Shown here piece after piece: positions 8,731 to 16,893 of a DNA stretch of 64,000 nt. This DNA is from Bacillota bacterium (GTDB taxonomy: Bacteria > Bacillota > Clostridia > Lachnospirales > Lachnospiraceae). Each line of letters opens with the position of its first letter. The first letter of the stretch is position 1. The position numbers were made by a program, and so were the translations under genes. Where the stretch lies: contig JAEYLX010000026.1 in NCBI GenBank assembly GCA_023407575.1, positions 310,001-374,000 on the forward strand, written 5' to 3'. The notes beneath the pieces were generated by a model, which saw nothing but the letters and a program-made list of their open reading frames with translations, was not told where the DNA came from and made no database searches.

Positions 8731-10049
8731 TGGCGGGACAGAGTATAACAAACACACCTGGAATCTATTATGCTCTGGCATATTGGCTTAGCTGCAATAT
8801 GATTATATTAATTAGCCCCAAACGTATTGATAAATTGAAAATCATCGGTGTTCAGATGATATTTTTATTTTTACTAGCCAGTATAATGATTGCCAGCGAT
8901 GGTGTGGTGAGGCTGTTTATTCCATTTATGATGCTCTATATCATAATGATATTTTTTTCAATATTTATCAATTGCCTTTATGATATAAAAACAGCGTTAT
9001 ATTTTGCGGTTAGAGCATTTATCATAGGTGAATTTACTGCATCTTTTGAATGGCAGATTGTTTACTATTCGGGAAATTCCTGGAACGTACCCTTAAATCG
9101 TTTAACAGAGGTGCTGTTTATTATTGGAGTGCATACCATTGTATATTTTGTTTTGTATCAGCTGGAGAAGAAAAATCAGAAGGTTAATATAAATATAGCA
9201 ATTAACTATCGTGAATTATTGTCAGTGACAGTGATAGGTCTGGCAATTTTCTTGATCAGCAATATGAGCTACATAATAGGAGGCTCTCTATTTAGCAGTC
9301 ATTTTGTAAAGGAAATTTTCATAATCCGAACGCTAGTGGATTTGGGAGGGGTTGCTATTCTATATGCTTATCATATACAGCTGGGAGAATTAAATACAAG
9401 GCTGGAAGTAGAGAAGCTTCAGGATATGTTAAGTATGCAATATAACAATTATGAAATGATGGAGAAGAGTATTGAAGCAATCAATCATAAATATCATGAT
9501 TTGAAGTATCAGATAGCAATTCTAAAACAAGAAGCGAATGCAAAGGATAGCATAGCTTATTTAAATCAGATGGAACAGGAAATTAAAATATACGAAGCAC
9601 AAAATAAAACCGGAAATAAGATTTTAGATACCATACTGACCGCTCAATCCATTTACTGCCAGAATAATTGGATTGAGTTAACCTGCGTAGCAGATGGTAC
9701 GGCAGTTGATTTTATGGATGATATAGATGTCAGTACATTATTTGGAAATATGCTGGACAATGCAATTGAAAGTGTCAGTAAGATAGATAAAAAAGAGAAA
9801 AGACTAATTCATCTAACGGTGACAAAGCAAAAAGGATTTTTAAGAATTAGGGTAGAAAATTGCTATCATGAGGAACTGGTTTTTGAAAATGGTCTGCCTG
9901 CTACCACCAAGAAAGATAGAAGATACCATGGATATGGATTAAAAAGCATTCGAAATACGGTTAAAAAGTATGATGGCTCTGTTACAATTAATGCAAAAAA
10001 CGGTTGGTTTGAATTGAGAATTTTAATTCCATTAGCAGACAAAATTTAA
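8730..10049 (+). CDS. GHKL-domain sensor histidine kinase (AgrC-like)
   Basis: A 439-residue membrane kinase and partner of the LytTR regulator just upstream. The first ~210 residues hold about six hydrophobic segments, the AgrC-type sensor. A coiled segment and the histidine box (NHKYHDLKYQ, His253/His256) follow. The C-terminal ATPase domain shows the N box GNMLDNAIES and the G box HGYGLKSI. GHKL kinases of this build usually sense peptides or autoinducing lactones. No ligand gene is visible, so either the peptide gene lies elsewhere or the kinase senses something else. Confidence 0.88.
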   Translation: MAGQSITNTPGIYYALAYWLSCNMIILISPKRIDKLKIIGVQMIFLFLLASIMIASDGVVRLFIPFMMLYIIMIFFSIFINCLYDIKTALYFAVRAFIIGEFTASFEWQIVYYSGNSWNVPLNRLTEVLFIIGVHTIVYFVLYQLEKKNQKVNINIAINYRELLSVTVIGLAIFLISNMSYIIGGSLFSSHFVKEIFIIRTLVDLGGVAILYAYHIQLGELNTRLEVEKLQDMLSMQYNNYEMMEKSIEAINHKYHDLKYQIAILKQEANAKDSIAYLNQMEQEIKIYEAQNKTGNKILDTILTAQSIYCQNNWIELTCVADGTAVDFMDDIDVSTLFGNMLDNAIESVSKIDKKEKRLIHLTVTKQKGFLRIRVENCYHEELVFENGLPATTKKDRRYHGYGLKSIRNTVKKYDGSVTINAKNGWFELRILIPLADKI

Positions 10050-10136
10050 GAAGGGGCTATTCAAAAGTCTATTATATGTAGAAAAGGGAGTATAAGGTTT
10101 TCTACGTAAATACCTTTTGTATCAGCCTCTTTTGAA
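10050..10136 (+). terminator. Long hairpin terminator after the histidine kinase
   Basis: The stretch AAGGGGCTATTCAAAAG pairs imperfectly with CTTTTGTATCAGCCTCTT. An inner stem TGTAGAAAA / TTTTCTACG adds stability, and TTTTGAAAATTTTTT follows. It closes the two-component operon. Confidence 0.6.
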
Positions 10137-10183
10137 AATTTTTTATATGAAAGGTTATTACTATGTTAATTCCTAAGGTGTGA

Positions 10184-10238
10184 AAATAGCGCAATACGCG
10201 TTTCATAATTGACTGTTCACGGCAAAGTCATGCGCTAT
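10184..10238 (+). promoter_or_regulatory. Motif copy and 8-bp inverted repeat upstream of the symporter
   Basis: AAATAGCGCAATACGC (10184-10199) matches the element ahead of rhaD at all but one of 16 positions. Here ATAGCGCA (10186-10193) is also repeated in inverted orientation as TGCGCTAT (10231-10238). The spacing would suit a looped operator or an RNA hairpin in the symporter leader. The function is not known. Confidence 0.35.
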
Positions 10239-10313
10239 AGAAGATACAGGATATACTGATGCTATTGGAAACAGTAATATTCTACATCAATTACATTAAT
10301 GAGGAAGGACATA

Positions 10314-11870
10314 ATGATGAGTATTAATAAATTATTTGATAAACCAATAGTAAGGACGAGAATCACTTCTGCAAATGTAAAGCCAAAGGAAATGCTAATC
10401 GGGTATTTTGTTGGACCATTTTGTGCATTAATTTCGAATGCGATTTTTTCGTCTTATCTTAATAGATATTATTCTGATGTACTAGGCTGGACGGATACTT
10501 CGAGATTTGGAATATTTTCAGCTTTATTGCCCATGATATCAGTTATTTTTGTAGTTCTTGGAAATCTATTGGTGGGACGATTCATTGATAATACCAGAAC
10601 CTCTCAAGGAAAAGCAAGGCCGTATCTTTTACTGTCAGCACCACTAGTAACGATTGCAATTGCATTATTGTTTTTAACGCCCATAAATAATAGTTCAGCA
10701 ATGCAGATGCTATGGATTGCAGTGTCCTATAATTTATATTATGCAGTCGCTTATCCGTTCTTTTATACGTCTCATAGTTCGTTAGTAGCATTGTCCACCC
10801 GTGATACAAAAAAACGTGGGTTACTGGCAACCTTTTCTAATGCCTCTGGTGTGGCAGCAGTGGGTATAGGTGCAAGTATCTTGATTCCGATATTATTGCA
10901 AAGCTTTTTATTTGTTGAAAAAAACGGAGTTATTGATACAACGACAAGTTACTTAAACTGGCGACTGTTAATGATAATTTTATGTATTGTTACATTTCTG
11001 GCAATATTTTTGGAATATTTCTTTACCAGAGAGCGCATAACAGAAGAAAACTTAAAATTAAATATTGCGGAAAAGAAACTCCCTATAAAGAAGCAGATTC
11101 AAGCCTGTGTAAAAGAGAAATACTGGTGGATTATTATTTTATATTTTCTGTTATTCCAGCTTGGCGGACTCATAAAGAATGGCTCTATGAGTTATTACAG
11201 CCGTTGGATGTTTGATGGAATTACAACAGAGGCTGCTGCCGGTACGGCAATGGGAACCCTTGGGCTCATTGGCGGAATTCCGACTGCAATGGGAATGGTT
11301 TTTGCCTGGACCATTGCAAACAAATTTGGTAAGCAGAAATCCATTACGATTGGACTTGCTTTTTCTGTAATAGGTGGGCTGGTTAGTTTCGTGGATGTAC
11401 ATAACTTTTTATTCGTCTGTATCGGTGTTGTACTAAAAGGAATCGGTTCTATTCCGGCGATGTATGTGACTTTAGCTCTTTTATCAGATGTTTTAGATCA
11501 CTTGGAAGCAAAAAATGGTTTTCGAAGTGATGGGTTCACCATGTCTGTTTATGGAGCTATTATGGTTGGTATGACAGGGCTTGGAAATGGTATTATTAAT
11601 GCATTGCTTTCAGCAAGCGGATATAATGCTGCTGCAACGGCACAGAATGGTGACGTTAGTAATATGCTGGTGATATGCTATCTGGGAATAGAATTAGTAT
11701 GTTACGCTGTATTAGTCGTATTGATGTGTTTCTTAAAAGTAGAAAAGCATGTGAAAGAGGATCAAGAAATAATCCTGAAAAATCAAAAAGCGATCGTGCT
11801 TGCTGCGGGTGGAGAATGGATAGATCCGGCAGATAGGCTTCTTATGGAACAGGAAGAGGCGGAAAGATAA
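10314..11870 (+). CDS. GPH-family sugar:cation symporter (MelB-like, MFS superfamily)
   Basis: A 518-residue, probably 12-helix transporter of the glycoside-pentoside-hexuronide:cation symporter family. The N-terminal half shows FVGPFCALISNAIFSSYLNRYYSDVLG and a GRFIDNTRTSQGKARPYLL loop, the cytoplasmic loop 2-3 signature (D-x-x-x-x-x-x-GKxRP) of MelB-type carriers. Hydrophobic segments continue to residue ~490, with a charged tail. The ATG at 10314 is preferred over 10299 because GAGGAAGG lies 5 nt before it, while the earlier ATG would precede that site. The shared upstream motif with rhaD and the local context suggest import of rhamnose or rhamnose-containing oligosaccharides; the substrate is inference. 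Confidence 0.85.
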   Translation: MMSINKLFDKPIVRTRITSANVKPKEMLIGYFVGPFCALISNAIFSSYLNRYYSDVLGWTDTSRFGIFSALLPMISVIFVVLGNLLVGRFIDNTRTSQGKARPYLLLSAPLVTIAIALLFLTPINNSSAMQMLWIAVSYNLYYAVAYPFFYTSHSSLVALSTRDTKKRGLLATFSNASGVAAVGIGASILIPILLQSFLFVEKNGVIDTTTSYLNWRLLMIILCIVTFLAIFLEYFFTRERITEENLKLNIAEKKLPIKKQIQACVKEKYWWIIILYFLLFQLGGLIKNGSMSYYSRWMFDGITTEAAAGTAMGTLGLIGGIPTAMGMVFAWTIANKFGKQKSITIGLAFSVIGGLVSFVDVHNFLFVCIGVVLKGIGSIPAMYVTLALLSDVLDHLEAKNGFRSDGFTMSVYGAIMVGMTGLGNGIINALLSASGYNAAATAQNGDVSNMLVICYLGIELVCYAVLVVLMCFLKVEKHVKEDQEIILKNQKAIVLAAGGEWIDPADRLLMEQEEAER

Positions 11871-11891
11871 GGGATGTTTGAATAACATTAA

Positions 11892-11936
11892 TAGGTGTGA
11901 AGCTGCGATTACTTGTGGTTTTGCACCTTTTTATAT
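11892..11936 (+). terminator. Possible terminator after the symporter gene
   Basis: AGGTG at 11892 pairs with CACCT before TTTTTAT. The inner stem is imperfect, so this is a moderate candidate only. Confidence 0.4.
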
Positions 11937-12016
11937 GCTCTTTTACTTAGGAAACTCATTAAGGGTTTATAGGATTTGAAATGTGTGTTATAATATATAC
12001 AAGTAGATTTTGAAAA

Positions 12017-12119
12017 AGTTTAGCCATAAGCTCGATTTTGCTTCGCAACATCTCGCTTAGGCAGAGTGCCCCGCAAGTTTATAATACAAAATATTATTGA
12101 AAGCAAGCTTTCATAATAT
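12017..12119. repeat. Intergenic repeat, copy 1 of a 121-bp-period direct repeat
   Basis: This 103-bp segment, from AGTTTAGCCATAAGCTCG to CTTTCATAATAT, recurs at 12138-12240 with about four differences. It contains small hairpins (TTGC-TTC-GCAA, and AAAGC/GCTTT flanked by ATATTAT). It has no coding potential. Confidence 0.85.
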
Positions 12120-12123
12120 TGAA

Positions 12124-12283
12124 CTTATTTTAGAAACAGTTTAGCCCTAAGCTCGAAATTGCTTCGCAACATCTCGCTTAGGCAGAGCGCCCCGCAAGTT
12201 TATAATACAAAATATTATTGAAAGCAAGCTTTCATAATATCTTGTATTATAAACTTGCATGGCTAAACTGTTTCTAAAATAAG
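12124..12283. repeat. Fold-back element containing repeat copy 2
   Basis: The left end CTTATTTTAGAAACAGTTTA (12124 on) is mirrored exactly by TAAACTGTTTCTAAAATAAG at the right end (to 12283). A second inner pair, GCAAGTTTATAATACAA and TTGTATTATAAACTTGC, flanks a small AT-rich hairpin. The element encloses copy 2 of the direct repeat (12138-12240). It could be extruded as a cruciform or folded as RNA. It resembles a MITE-like, non-coding mobile or duplicated repeat; related sequence occurs at 56539-56690. Confidence 0.8.
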
Positions 12284-12302
12284 GATAATAAGAAAAAAAT
12301 TC

Positions 12303-12331
12303 TTCATATTACTGCTTAATTATGTTATACT
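12303..12331 (+). promoter_or_regulatory. Possible sigma-A promoter for the cda operon
   Basis: TTCATA and TATACT are separated by 17 nt. The predicted start near 12338 gives a leader of about 80 nt before the first gene of the group. The -35 is weak. Confidence 0.4.
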
Positions 12332-12418
12332 GTCCGTGAAAAGAAGATTTGAATAGATGAAATATATAGTTATTAAAATCTAACGCGTGAGCGTGTATCC
12401 CGTTCCATGGAGGAAATT

Positions 12419-12820
12419 ATGCTAAACAATAATAAAATTAGACTGATGACAAAGCTTGCCCTTTATGAAAGTAAAGAAGGAAAAGAAGATATCAGTCTAA
12501 GCAAATATTACAAAACAGACTATGTACGATATCACATTATTAAATCAATTATAAGTGTGACAGTTGCCTATGCGCTGATATTGCTATTAATATTCTTATA
12601 TAAATCAGAGTATATTATTCAAAATGCTGTTGTACTGGATTACAAACAAATTGGTACTTACATTCTGGGCTTTTATATCATGATTATTGCGGTCTATGGA
12701 CTGGCTTCATCCGTAGGTTATTCTCTCAAATATGATACTTCCCGTAAGAAGTTGGGACGTTATTTTAAATTACTGAAGCGTTTGAATAAAATTTATAATG
12801 AAGAGACGCCGGAGTCTTAA
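12419..12820 (+). CDS. Small membrane protein of unknown function
   Basis: A 133-residue protein with a charged N-terminus (about 40 residues) and two hydrophobic segments near residues 45-68 and 80-105, then a basic tail (KLGRYFKLLKRLNKIYNEE). I do not recognise a family. The start at 12419 is chosen because GGAGG (12409-12413) lies 5 nt before it; the ATG at 12407 overlaps that site. It is 18 bp from the next membrane protein gene and heads a run of same-strand genes that includes cdaA and cdaR, so a role at the membrane in the same process is possible but unproven. Confidence 0.75.
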   Translation: MLNNNKIRLMTKLALYESKEGKEDISLSKYYKTDYVRYHIIKSIISVTVAYALILLLIFLYKSEYIIQNAVVLDYKQIGTYILGFYIMIIAVYGLASSVGYSLKYDTSRKKLGRYFKLLKRLNKIYNEETPES

Positions 12821-12838
12821 TTTTGGGAGGATTACAAC

Positions 12839-13894
12839 ATGATGTCGTTATTAGTTTTTAGAGAAAGAGTAAAGAATATATATCAGAAATATAATTTGTA
12901 TATAACACCAGCAGTTAAATTTGTATTTGCTTTAATATCATTAATTGCGATTAATAATGAACTTGGGTATGATGCCCGATTAAAGTCCATACCGATTGTC
13001 CTTGCCTTATCGTTGCTTAGTGCATTTACACCATCTGCAATTATGGTGTTAGTATCAGGATTGGTAGCTACCTTGCATTTTTATTTTGTTTCACCAATTA
13101 TGTCAATCATAGTTTTGATACTATTTCTTATTATTTATCTATTGTTTGCAAGATTTACACCTAGATACGGGTATGTTATTTTAGCAATACCAATTTTGTT
13201 CTTCCTTAAGATACCTTATATGATTCCAATTCTGTTGGGAATTATTGCTACACCAATTGCCATTATTCCAATCACCTGTGGCGTGTTTATCTACTATGTA
13301 CTAGATGTTATTAAAGCAGCAATCACAATGCAGCAGAACACTTCACTGGAGGATATTCTTCAGTTATATATCAATGTAATCGACTCACTTACAGGAAATA
13401 AGCAGATGATTATGACCATTGTTATTTTTGCATTAATCCTTTTGGTTGTTTTCTATGTTAGAAAAATGAAATTTGACTATGCATTTGAGATTTCAATTGC
13501 AGCTGGTGCATTTGCAAGCATTCTTGGTTTTCTGGTTAGTGATTTAATCCTTGATAAATCAGATCAGATCTTTGCTATGATATTAGGAACAGTAGTATCA
13601 GCAGGTATTGTTTTTATAATTAACTTCTTTAAGCTGACTCTTGATTATTCAAGAACTGAGATTGTACAGTTTGAAGATGATGCATACTATTATTATGTAA
13701 AGGCAGTACCCAAGATTACGGTGACAACACCACAGATGAAGGTAAAGCATATTAATGTTAAAAATGCTGTGCAAGGTGCAGCAAGATCAGGCTTCCGCAA
13801 ACAGGATTCTGTTTCTGAGGATGAATATGATTATGAGGATGAGGATGATAACTATTTGAATTTGAACAATTCAGATAATGAGGACCAAGATTAA
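12839..13894 (+). CDS. Polytopic membrane protein with acidic C-terminal tail, unknown function
   Basis: A 351-residue protein with roughly eight to nine hydrophobic segments between residues 20 and 270. A cytoplasmic-looking domain follows, containing FEDDAYYYYVKAVPKITVT, and a very acidic tail of Asp/Glu with Tyr and Asn (the last ~35 residues). I do not recognise a named family. GGAGG lies 8 nt before the ATG. It is 73 bp upstream of cdaA and downstream of another unknown membrane protein. Genes in such positions may belong to c-di-AMP or envelope control; this is inference from location only. Confidence 0.8.
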   Translation: MMSLLVFRERVKNIYQKYNLYITPAVKFVFALISLIAINNELGYDARLKSIPIVLALSLLSAFTPSAIMVLVSGLVATLHFYFVSPIMSIIVLILFLIIYLLFARFTPRYGYVILAIPILFFLKIPYMIPILLGIIATPIAIIPITCGVFIYYVLDVIKAAITMQQNTSLEDILQLYINVIDSLTGNKQMIMTIVIFALILLVVFYVRKMKFDYAFEISIAAGAFASILGFLVSDLILDKSDQIFAMILGTVVSAGIVFIINFFKLTLDYSRTEIVQFEDDAYYYYVKAVPKITVTTPQMKVKHINVKNAVQGAARSGFRKQDSVSEDEYDYEDEDDNYLNLNNSDNEDQD

Positions 13895-13967
13895 AACCAC
13901 TGTTCAACTGCAATCATGCCGAAGGATTACCTTCGGGGAAACTATTACACAGTAGGGGAGAATGCTT

Positions 13968-14846
13968 ATGGAGGCTATCAGATCTTTTATTAGAGATTAC
14001 CTGGTATGGTTATCGATACCAAAGATAAACCCTTCCGATATTATCGAGATATGCACTCTTGCCTTTTTGATCTATCATTTGGTGAAATGGGTTAAGAACA
14101 CAAGAGCCTGGCCACTATTAAAAGGTCTTGTGGTAATCATGGGTTTTTGGCTCGCAGCAGTAATCTTTGATCTAAATGTTCTATTGTGGATTATTAAAAA
14201 TACAATTAATGTTGGTATTATTGCAATTGTAATTATCTTTCAACCAGAATTTCGTAAAGCTTTGGAACAATTAGGACAGAAGAATATAGTGAAATCCATT
14301 ATAACCTTTGACGATTCCAAGGATAAAAGTGAAAAGTTTTCGGATCACACCTTAAATGAAATTGTACGTGCTACCTTTGAACTTGCCAGATCTAAAACTG
14401 GAGCATTAATTGTTCTGGAGGAGGATGTATCTCTTAGTGAATATGAGAGTACGGGAATTCAAATTGATAGTATTGTGAGTAGTGAATTATTAGTTAATAT
14501 CTTCGAACATAATACACCGTTACACGATGGGGCAGTAGTCCTGCGTGGAAACCGAATTGGGGCAGCAACCTGTTACTTGCCATTATCGGATAACATGCAG
14601 CTTAGTAAAGAGCTTGGAACCAGACACCGTGCAGGGGTGGGAATAAGTGAAGTATCTGATAGCTTAACAATCATCGTATCAGAAGAGACGGGCAAAGTTT
14701 CCATTGCCAAAGGAGGAAAATTAATCCGCAACATTGACGGTGATTATCTTAGAACTAAATTAATTGATGCTCAGAAGAAGACCTATGAAGTTAAGAAGTT
14801 GAAACTTTGGAGAGGAAGAGTTAAGAATGAAAGAGAAGTTGACTAG
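13968..14846 (+). CDS. cdaA: Diadenylate cyclase CdaA (membrane-bound, DisA_N domain)
   Basis: Makes cyclic di-AMP from two ATP at the membrane; c-di-AMP controls potassium and osmolyte uptake and cell-wall homeostasis. Three N-terminal hydrophobic helices (residues about 10-90) precede the DAC domain, which shows the two family motifs: Asp187-Gly-Ala in DGAVVLRGNRI and Arg219-His-Arg in RHRAGVG. The ATG at 13968 is favoured over 13962 because GGGGAG ends 7 nt before it. The 292-residue length is near the ~275 of B. subtilis CdaA. Its last 20 bases overlap the cdaR gene, the usual cdaA-cdaR arrangement. In many Firmicutes glmM follows; here an HPr gene does. Confidence 0.95.
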   Translation: MEAIRSFIRDYLVWLSIPKINPSDIIEICTLAFLIYHLVKWVKNTRAWPLLKGLVVIMGFWLAAVIFDLNVLLWIIKNTINVGIIAIVIIFQPEFRKALEQLGQKNIVKSIITFDDSKDKSEKFSDHTLNEIVRATFELARSKTGALIVLEEDVSLSEYESTGIQIDSIVSSELLVNIFEHNTPLHDGAVVLRGNRIGAATCYLPLSDNMQLSKELGTRHRAGVGISEVSDSLTIIVSEETGKVSIAKGGKLIRNIDGDYLRTKLIDAQKKTYEVKKLKLWRGRVKNEREVD

Positions 14847-16044
14847 AAATGTTGGTATGAAAATTCTATCAATTATTCTTGCCGCCCTATTATGGCTGAT
14901 CATTACTAATTTAGAAGATCCAGTAGTAACAAAATTTTTTGACGATGTAACAGTTCGTGTACTGAATGAAGACGAAATAGAAGCCAAAGATCAGGTATAT
15001 GAGATAATTGAAGGAGCTACAATAGATTTTACAATAGCAGCAAAAAGATCAATTAAGGAAAATCTAACGAAATCAGATTTTCTTGTTACGGCTGATCTAT
15101 CAAAGCTATCCGAATTTGATACGGTTACAATAAAAATTACCTGTCCCAGATATGGGAATGAAGTAACAGTGATTGATGGACTATCCCAGGTCTTGAAAGT
15201 AAAACGTGAAGACGTTGAAGAACAACAGTTTAAGGTGAATGTGACACAAAAAGGCGAACCCCCGGAAGGGTATTATGTTGCTAATAAAAGTGCTAAAAAG
15301 CTGATTAATGTGTTTGGTCCTGCTTCCAAAATTGAGCGTATTGCAGAAGTTGTGGTTGAGGTGGATGTAAGTACCTTTGAAGGCAGCTTTAGTACGGAAA
15401 AAGCACCAAAGGCATTAGATAAAGATGGAAAAGAAATCGACGCCTCCAACTTGAAATTCAGTGATCAATATATACCTGTTGATGTAACTATGTACCGCAC
15501 AAAGGTAATAGATTTAACCATTGAAACGGTTGGGGAACCGGGAGAGGGCTTTATGCTTGCCTCTACACCTGAGTATGAGCCTAAGACCATAGAGGTTACA
15601 GGGAAATATGAGGATTTAAACAGTATTACCAGCTTAACAATTAAAGAGGATATTACAGGAATCACGGAAGACCTTGAAAAGGAAGTCAATATAAAAGAAC
15701 AGTTGCCCGAGGGTATTATTCTTGTGGGAGATAATGAGACAGCTGTTGTCAAAATAACTTTAGAGAAGGCAAAAACAAAAGAGGTAATGATTTGGCCGGC
15801 GGATATAGATATAAGGAATAAACCACAGGACTTAGATGCAGCATTTGTAAATACAACACCAATTACAGCCGTTTTCTATGGTCCTGTTAAGGATATTGAT
15901 GCTATAACGTTAAATAGCTTAAAGCCTTATATTGATTTGAGTAGTTACTCCGCAGGTACATATGAGGTTTCTTTAAAAGTTGAAGCGGATAGTCAGGAGT
16001 TTTTAATGAGTGAACTAACCACTCGAATTTATTTGAAGCCTTAA
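14827..16044 (+). CDS. cdaR: CdaR, YbbR-domain regulator of CdaA
   Basis: A membrane-anchored partner of CdaA. One N-terminal helix (residues about 11-28, ILSIILAALLWLIITNL) is followed by an extracellular region of about 370 residues made of tandem YbbR-type repeats (about 50-130, 135-215, 220-305 and 320-400). CdaR proteins bind CdaA and modulate c-di-AMP production. The gene overlaps cdaA by 20 bp and its ribosome binding site (GAGAGGAAGAG) lies inside cdaA, indicating translational coupling. Four repeats and 405 residues are within the family range. Confidence 0.9.
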   Translation: MKEKLTRNVGMKILSIILAALLWLIITNLEDPVVTKFFDDVTVRVLNEDEIEAKDQVYEIIEGATIDFTIAAKRSIKENLTKSDFLVTADLSKLSEFDTVTIKITCPRYGNEVTVIDGLSQVLKVKREDVEEQQFKVNVTQKGEPPEGYYVANKSAKKLINVFGPASKIERIAEVVVEVDVSTFEGSFSTEKAPKALDKDGKEIDASNLKFSDQYIPVDVTMYRTKVIDLTIETVGEPGEGFMLASTPEYEPKTIEVTGKYEDLNSITSLTIKEDITGITEDLEKEVNIKEQLPEGIILVGDNETAVVKITLEKAKTKEVMIWPADIDIRNKPQDLDAAFVNTTPITAVFYGPVKDIDAITLNSLKPYIDLSSYSAGTYEVSLKVEADSQEFLMSELTTRIYLKP

Positions 16045-16099
16045 TGTAGTAAATGTTTGAGGATAGTATTGTTCATGTTGAGAAAGGTATGATTATTTT

Positions 16100-16378
16100 A
16101 TGATTAGTAAGAAAATTGTTATTGATATACCAGATGGTCTGCATCTTCGACCGGTAGGCGTTTTGTGTAATAATTCTCTTGAATTTAAATCAACCATACT
16201 AATTCATATTGGTGAGAAGACAGTAAATGCAAAAAGTTTGCTAAGTGTGTTATCCGCTGGTATTAAACAGGGAGATGAGATTGAGGTGACTTGTGAAGGT
16301 CCCGATGAAGAAATGGCACTAAAAGGAATCTGTCAAAGTATAGAGAATGGTCTTGGTGAAGACCTTGTAAAAAAATAG
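16100..16378 (+). CDS. HPr-family phosphocarrier protein
   Basis: A 92-residue HPr-like protein of the phosphotransferase system. The phosphorylated residue is present as His15 in DGLHLRPVG, with Arg17-Pro18. The HPr-kinase site Ser46 is present in NAKSLLSVLSAG, so it could act both in sugar phosphotransfer and, as HPr-Ser-P, with CcpA. Crh proteins lack His15, so this is HPr rather than Crh. It follows cdaR by 55 bp and precedes a strong terminator, so it may be co-transcribed with the c-di-AMP genes. No ptsI (Enzyme I) lies nearby, and it may not be the only HPr in the genome. Confidence 0.88.
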   Translation: MISKKIVIDIPDGLHLRPVGVLCNNSLEFKSTILIHIGEKTVNAKSLLSVLSAGIKQGDEIEVTCEGPDEEMALKGICQSIENGLGEDLVKK

Positions 16379-16404
16379 TTGCGAAAGAAAAAGTGTAATG
16401 TTAT

Positions 16405-16467
16405 AATGGTCACTATTATCAATAGGTGTATAAATATACCTGACAGATAATGGTGACTATTTTTTTG
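16405..16467 (+). terminator. Strong rho-independent terminator after the HPr gene
   Basis: AATGGTCACTATTATC (16405-16420) pairs with GATAATGGTGACTATT (16446-16461), with one wobble. An inner AGGTGTA/TATACCT helix and a run of seven T complete it. It closes the cda-HPr unit. Confidence 0.9.
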
Positions 16468-16893
16468 TTTCCTTCAATTATAAAGTATTTTTAATTATAG
16501 CAATAATTTTAGCTAGCTTCTATTAGCATATGACATTATATTTAAAAGTCTAGGCTTTATGAGATAAATAGTAATATACGATTAATAATAAATTTGAAGT
16601 ATAATTATGCATATTGAAAGAATTTTACATAATGTGTGTTAATATAATTATAACTATATTAAATGGCAAGTTATTTTAAAATCAAAGTTAGTATAGGTTA
16701 GTAAATAAAAAACCGTAACTGGCTTAAAGATGATAAGAATAAAATAAGGAAGGAGATGATGCAGTTGGGGCTCGTGTAGACAATAGCAAGTTGTTTATCG
16801 TTAAAATTTACAGTGTGATATATCGACTCCGTAAGTAATCCAAGTTACTTATACTAGTGAGTATTTGAATTATTATTCGAGGAGGAATAGCAT
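16468..16893 (+). promoter_or_regulatory. Long leader region of leuA
   Basis: Apart from the tiny frame described separately, no gene is seen. Just before leuA there are two adjacent small hairpins, TAAGTAA-6 nt-TTACTTA (16832-16851) and ATACT-4 nt-AGTAT (16850-16865 region). I found no T-box element (no AGGGTGGNACCGCG-like box) and no terminator with a T-tract. GAGGAGG lies about 8 nt before the leuA ATG. Confidence 0.4.
16756..16779 (+). promoter_or_regulatory. Possible Leu/Val leader peptide upstream of leuA
   Basis: AAGGAAGGAG is followed by ATGATGCAGTTGGGGCTCGTG and TAG, a seven-residue peptide MMQLGLV. Three of its seven codons are branched-chain amino-acid codons, written with TTG, CTC and GTG, which look like minor codons in such AT-rich DNA. 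It lies 114 bp before leuA. A ribosome stalling here could govern the hairpins downstream. The spacing of the ribosome binding site fits the second ATG better. Confidence 0.35.

Noticed and set aside
12017..12283. Insertion sequence
   Set aside because: Inverted ends exist, but there is no transposase frame; at most a non-autonomous element.
16468..16893. T-box riboswitch ahead of leuA
   Set aside because: No T-box sequence and no terminator with a T-tract could be found.
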